Positions 62,336-64,000 of a DNA stretch of 64,000 bases are shown here, in pieces. Source of the stretch: an uncultured Algibacter sp. (lineage in GTDB: Bacteria; Bacteroidota; Bacteroidia; Flavobacteriales; Flavobacteriaceae); contig NZ_CANMAU010000001.1 in the NCBI RefSeq assembly GCF_947495925.1, positions 601,523 through 665,522 on the forward strand. The letters are read 5' to 3'. The notes under the pieces were generated by a model. That model was given only the letters and a program-made list of their open reading frames with translations. It was not told the origin of the DNA and did no database searches. Both the position numbers and the translations under genes were made by a program. Position 1 is the first letter of the stretch, and each line of letters opens with the position of its first letter.

Positions 62336-63586
62336 TTAATCTATTTTTTTGAATATTACACAAGCGTTATGACCGCCAAATCCAAATGTATTACTCATTG
62401 CTACTTTTACGTCGCGCTTTTGAGCCTTATTTAAGGTTAAATTTAATTCAGAATCAATGTTTTCATCTACTGTAGTGTGGTTTATTGTTGGAGGTACAAT
62501 ACCATTTTCCATAGCCAATATAACCGAAATAGCTTCAATAGCTCCAGCAGCACCTAAGAGGTGACCTGTCATTGATTTTGTTGAATTAATATTTATGTTC
62601 TTGGCATGACTTCCAAATACCTCAGCAATTGCTTTTAACTCTGCAACGTCTCCTAAAGGTGTAGATGTACCATGCGTATTAATATGGTCAACATCTTCTG
62701 GGTTTAAACCTGCATTTTCTAAACAATTTTTCATTACTGCTATAACACCAATACCATCTGGATGCGGAGCTGTCATATGATAAGCATCAGAAGATAATCC
62801 TCCTCCAATACATTCTGCATATATTTTTGCACCTCTAGCTTTTGCATGTTCGTATTCCTCTAGAACTAAAGCTCCTGCTCCTTCTCCTAATACAAAACCA
62901 TCTCTGGTAGCATCAAACGGACGAGAAGCTGTTTCTGGACTTTCGTTTCTTGTTGATAATGCATGCATAGCATTAAATCCTCCCATACCAGCAATGGTAA
63001 CAGCAGCTTCACTTCCTCCTGTAACAACAACATCTGTATGACCTAAACGAATAGAGTTTAGAGCATCAAACATAGCATTAGCAGAAGATGCGCAAGCTGA
63101 AACCGTGGTATAATTAGGCCCCATAAAACCATGCTTTATGGAGATGTTTCCTGGCGCAATATCAGCAATCATTTTAGGAATAAAGAACGGGTTAAATCGC
63201 GGTGTACCATCGCCTCCAGCAAAGTTTAAAACTTCTTGTTGAAAGGTTTCCAATCCACCAATTCCTGCACCCCAAATAACACCTACACGTAATTTGTTTA
63301 CCTCATCAAGATTAAGCTTTGAATCGTTAATGGCTTCATCTGCAGCTACCATAGCGTATTGCGCAAATTTATCCATTTTACGAGCCTCTTTTCTATCAAA
63401 AAAATCAGTCGCGTTAAAGTTTTTTAATTCGCAAGCGAACTTTGTTTTAAACTTTTCGGTATCATAATATGTTATAGGCGCAGCCCCACTTTTACCACTA
63501 ATTAAACCTTCCCAATATTCATCTTTGGTATTTCCAATTGGTGTTAAAGCTCCTAATCCTGTGACTACAACTCGCTTTAATTCCAT
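62336..63586 (-). CDS. fabF: 3-oxoacyl-[acyl-carrier-protein] synthase II
   Basis: 416 aa elongation enzyme of type II fatty acid synthesis. The catalytic triad is intact: Cys165 (VSACASSAN), His305 (NTHGTSTPLGD) and His342 (SMTGHLLGAAG). It starts 23 bp after acpP, its substrate carrier, and is followed by rnc, the usual order. Confidence 0.97.
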   Translation of the reverse strand: MELKRVVVTGLGALTPIGNTKDEYWEGLISGKSGAAPITYYDTEKFKTKFACELKNFNATDFFDRKEARKMDKFAQYAMVAADEAINDSKLNLDEVNKLRVGVIWGAGIGGLETFQQEVLNFAGGDGTPRFNPFFIPKMIADIAPGNISIKHGFMGPNYTTVSACASSANAMFDALNSIRLGHTDVVVTGGSEAAVTIAGMGGFNAMHALSTRNESPETASRPFDATRDGFVLGEGAGALVLEEYEHAKARGAKIYAECIGGGLSSDAYHMTAPHPDGIGVIAVMKNCLENAGLNPEDVDHINTHGTSTPLGDVAELKAIAEVFGSHAKNININSTKSMTGHLLGAAGAIEAISVILAMENGIVPPTINHTTVDENIDSELNLTLNKAQKRDVKVAMSNTFGFGGHNACVIFKKID

Positions 63587-63609
63587 AAAGTATTTGCTTG
63601 TTTTTTAGC

Positions 63610-63843
63610 TTATTTTGCTTCTTCTATATAAGAAATAGCTTGACCAACTGTTGCGATATTTTCAGCTTGATCATCTGGTATTTGAATATCGAATTCTTTT
63701 TCGAACTCCATAATTAATTCTACAGTGTCTAAAGAGTCTGCTCCTAAATCGTTTGTGAAGCTAGCTTCTGTAACAACTTCGTTCTCATCTACTCCTAATT
63801 TGTCTACGATAATCGCTTTTACTCTTGATGCAATGTCTGACAT
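63610..63843 (-). CDS. acpP: Acyl carrier protein
   Basis: 77 aa, acidic four-helix carrier. Ser37 in [14 protein letters not shown] is the phosphopantetheine attachment site. First gene of the acpP-fabF unit; in relatives the gene on its far side (outside the window) is divergent. Confidence 0.97.
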   Translation of the reverse strand: MSDIASRVKAIIVDKLGVDENEVVTEASFTNDLGADSLDTVELIMEFEKEFDIQIPDDQAENIATVGQAISYIEEAK

Positions 63844-63874
63844 AATCTTTTAATTTTAAGTTTTAATTAGTTGG

Positions 63875-63882
63875 CAAAAATA
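63875..63882 (-). promoter_or_regulatory. Predicted -7 box for acpP-fabF
   Basis: TATTTTTG on the minus strand, a full match to TAnnTTTG, 32 bp before the acpP start codon, giving a leader of about 25 nt. Confidence 0.5.
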
Positions 63883-64000
63883 AAAAACTTTATTTTTAAA
63901 ACACATCTTTAATATAAAAATGTGTTTGTAATTTACTAAAATTACTTTTAAGTATTTATAACTTTGCCTTATAATTGTTAATAATTATTCTTTTTTTTGT

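Noticed and set aside
63899-63927. Hairpin (AAACACAT / ATGTGTTT) upstream of acpP
   Set aside because: No T run in either direction and AT-rich arms; it may belong to the divergent gene outside the window, but nothing supports a function.
1-64000. CRISPR arrays, prophage, insertion sequences, defence islands
   Set aside because: I looked for regular short repeats, transposase or integrase motifs and defence genes and saw none.

Overview
The window comes from the chromosome of a marine-type member of the Flavobacteriaceae (Bacteroidota). The signs are low G+C, T9SS type A and type B C-terminal sorting domains, many short lipoproteins, a complete MoxR/Bat aerotolerance cluster, the IPExxxVDY family, promoters of the Bacteroidota TAnnTTTG type, and almost no Shine-Dalgarno sequences. 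There is no rRNA, CRISPR array, prophage or recognisable insertion sequence; most of it is ordinary core genome.

Layout. 1-5072 (leftward): 5'-complete but window-truncated TPR protein, a 40-codon exported peptide, serS, an HTTM membrane protein and ribF. 5153-7849 (rightward): a secreted T9SS metalloprotease. 7858-10178 (leftward): pth, rplY, prs; then tRNA-Leu(CAA) on the plus strand. 10429-13388: a membrane class III cyclase overlapping a two-domain carboxymuconolactone-decarboxylase-like protein, then a lipoprotein. 13520-17787: gpsA, a LamG-like protein, pheS, two conserved hypotheticals and a CvpA protein. 17839-22881: two SulP anion transporters, a universal stress protein and a beta-carbonic anhydrase, which together look like a bicarbonate/CO2 module. 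22987-32936: the Bat cluster (moxR, DUF58, BatD-like, batA, a Coa1-like protein, batB, batC, batD, batE and a small membrane protein).

33193-41215: an SDR dehydrogenase with an AlbA_2 protein, a DUF1800/DUF1501 pair, an ALDH7-type dehydrogenase, a lipoprotein isoaspartyl peptidase/asparaginase and a CAP-domain lipoprotein. 41488-52230: a thioester alpha-2-macroglobulin and penicillin-binding protein 1C, a classic pair, here separated by a decayed M50-like gene, repeats and an opposing T9SS type B protein. 52231-55277: EEP-family, YciI-like and CYTH genes, then dinB. 55295-59296: a GH3 glycosidase divergent from a membrane-bound winged-helix regulator. 59448-63843: the housekeeping run acpP, fabF, rnc, IPExxxVDY, pyk.

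No gene set here is plainly an undescribed system. The best leads are non-coding: a two-copy structured intergenic element (16744-16827 and 47709-47868), a perfect 28-bp palindrome in front of a SulP gene (22898-22925), an identical 13-mer placed before two terminators (1088-1100 and 12422-12434), and a promoter-terminator unit that could make a very small RNA (35161-35242).
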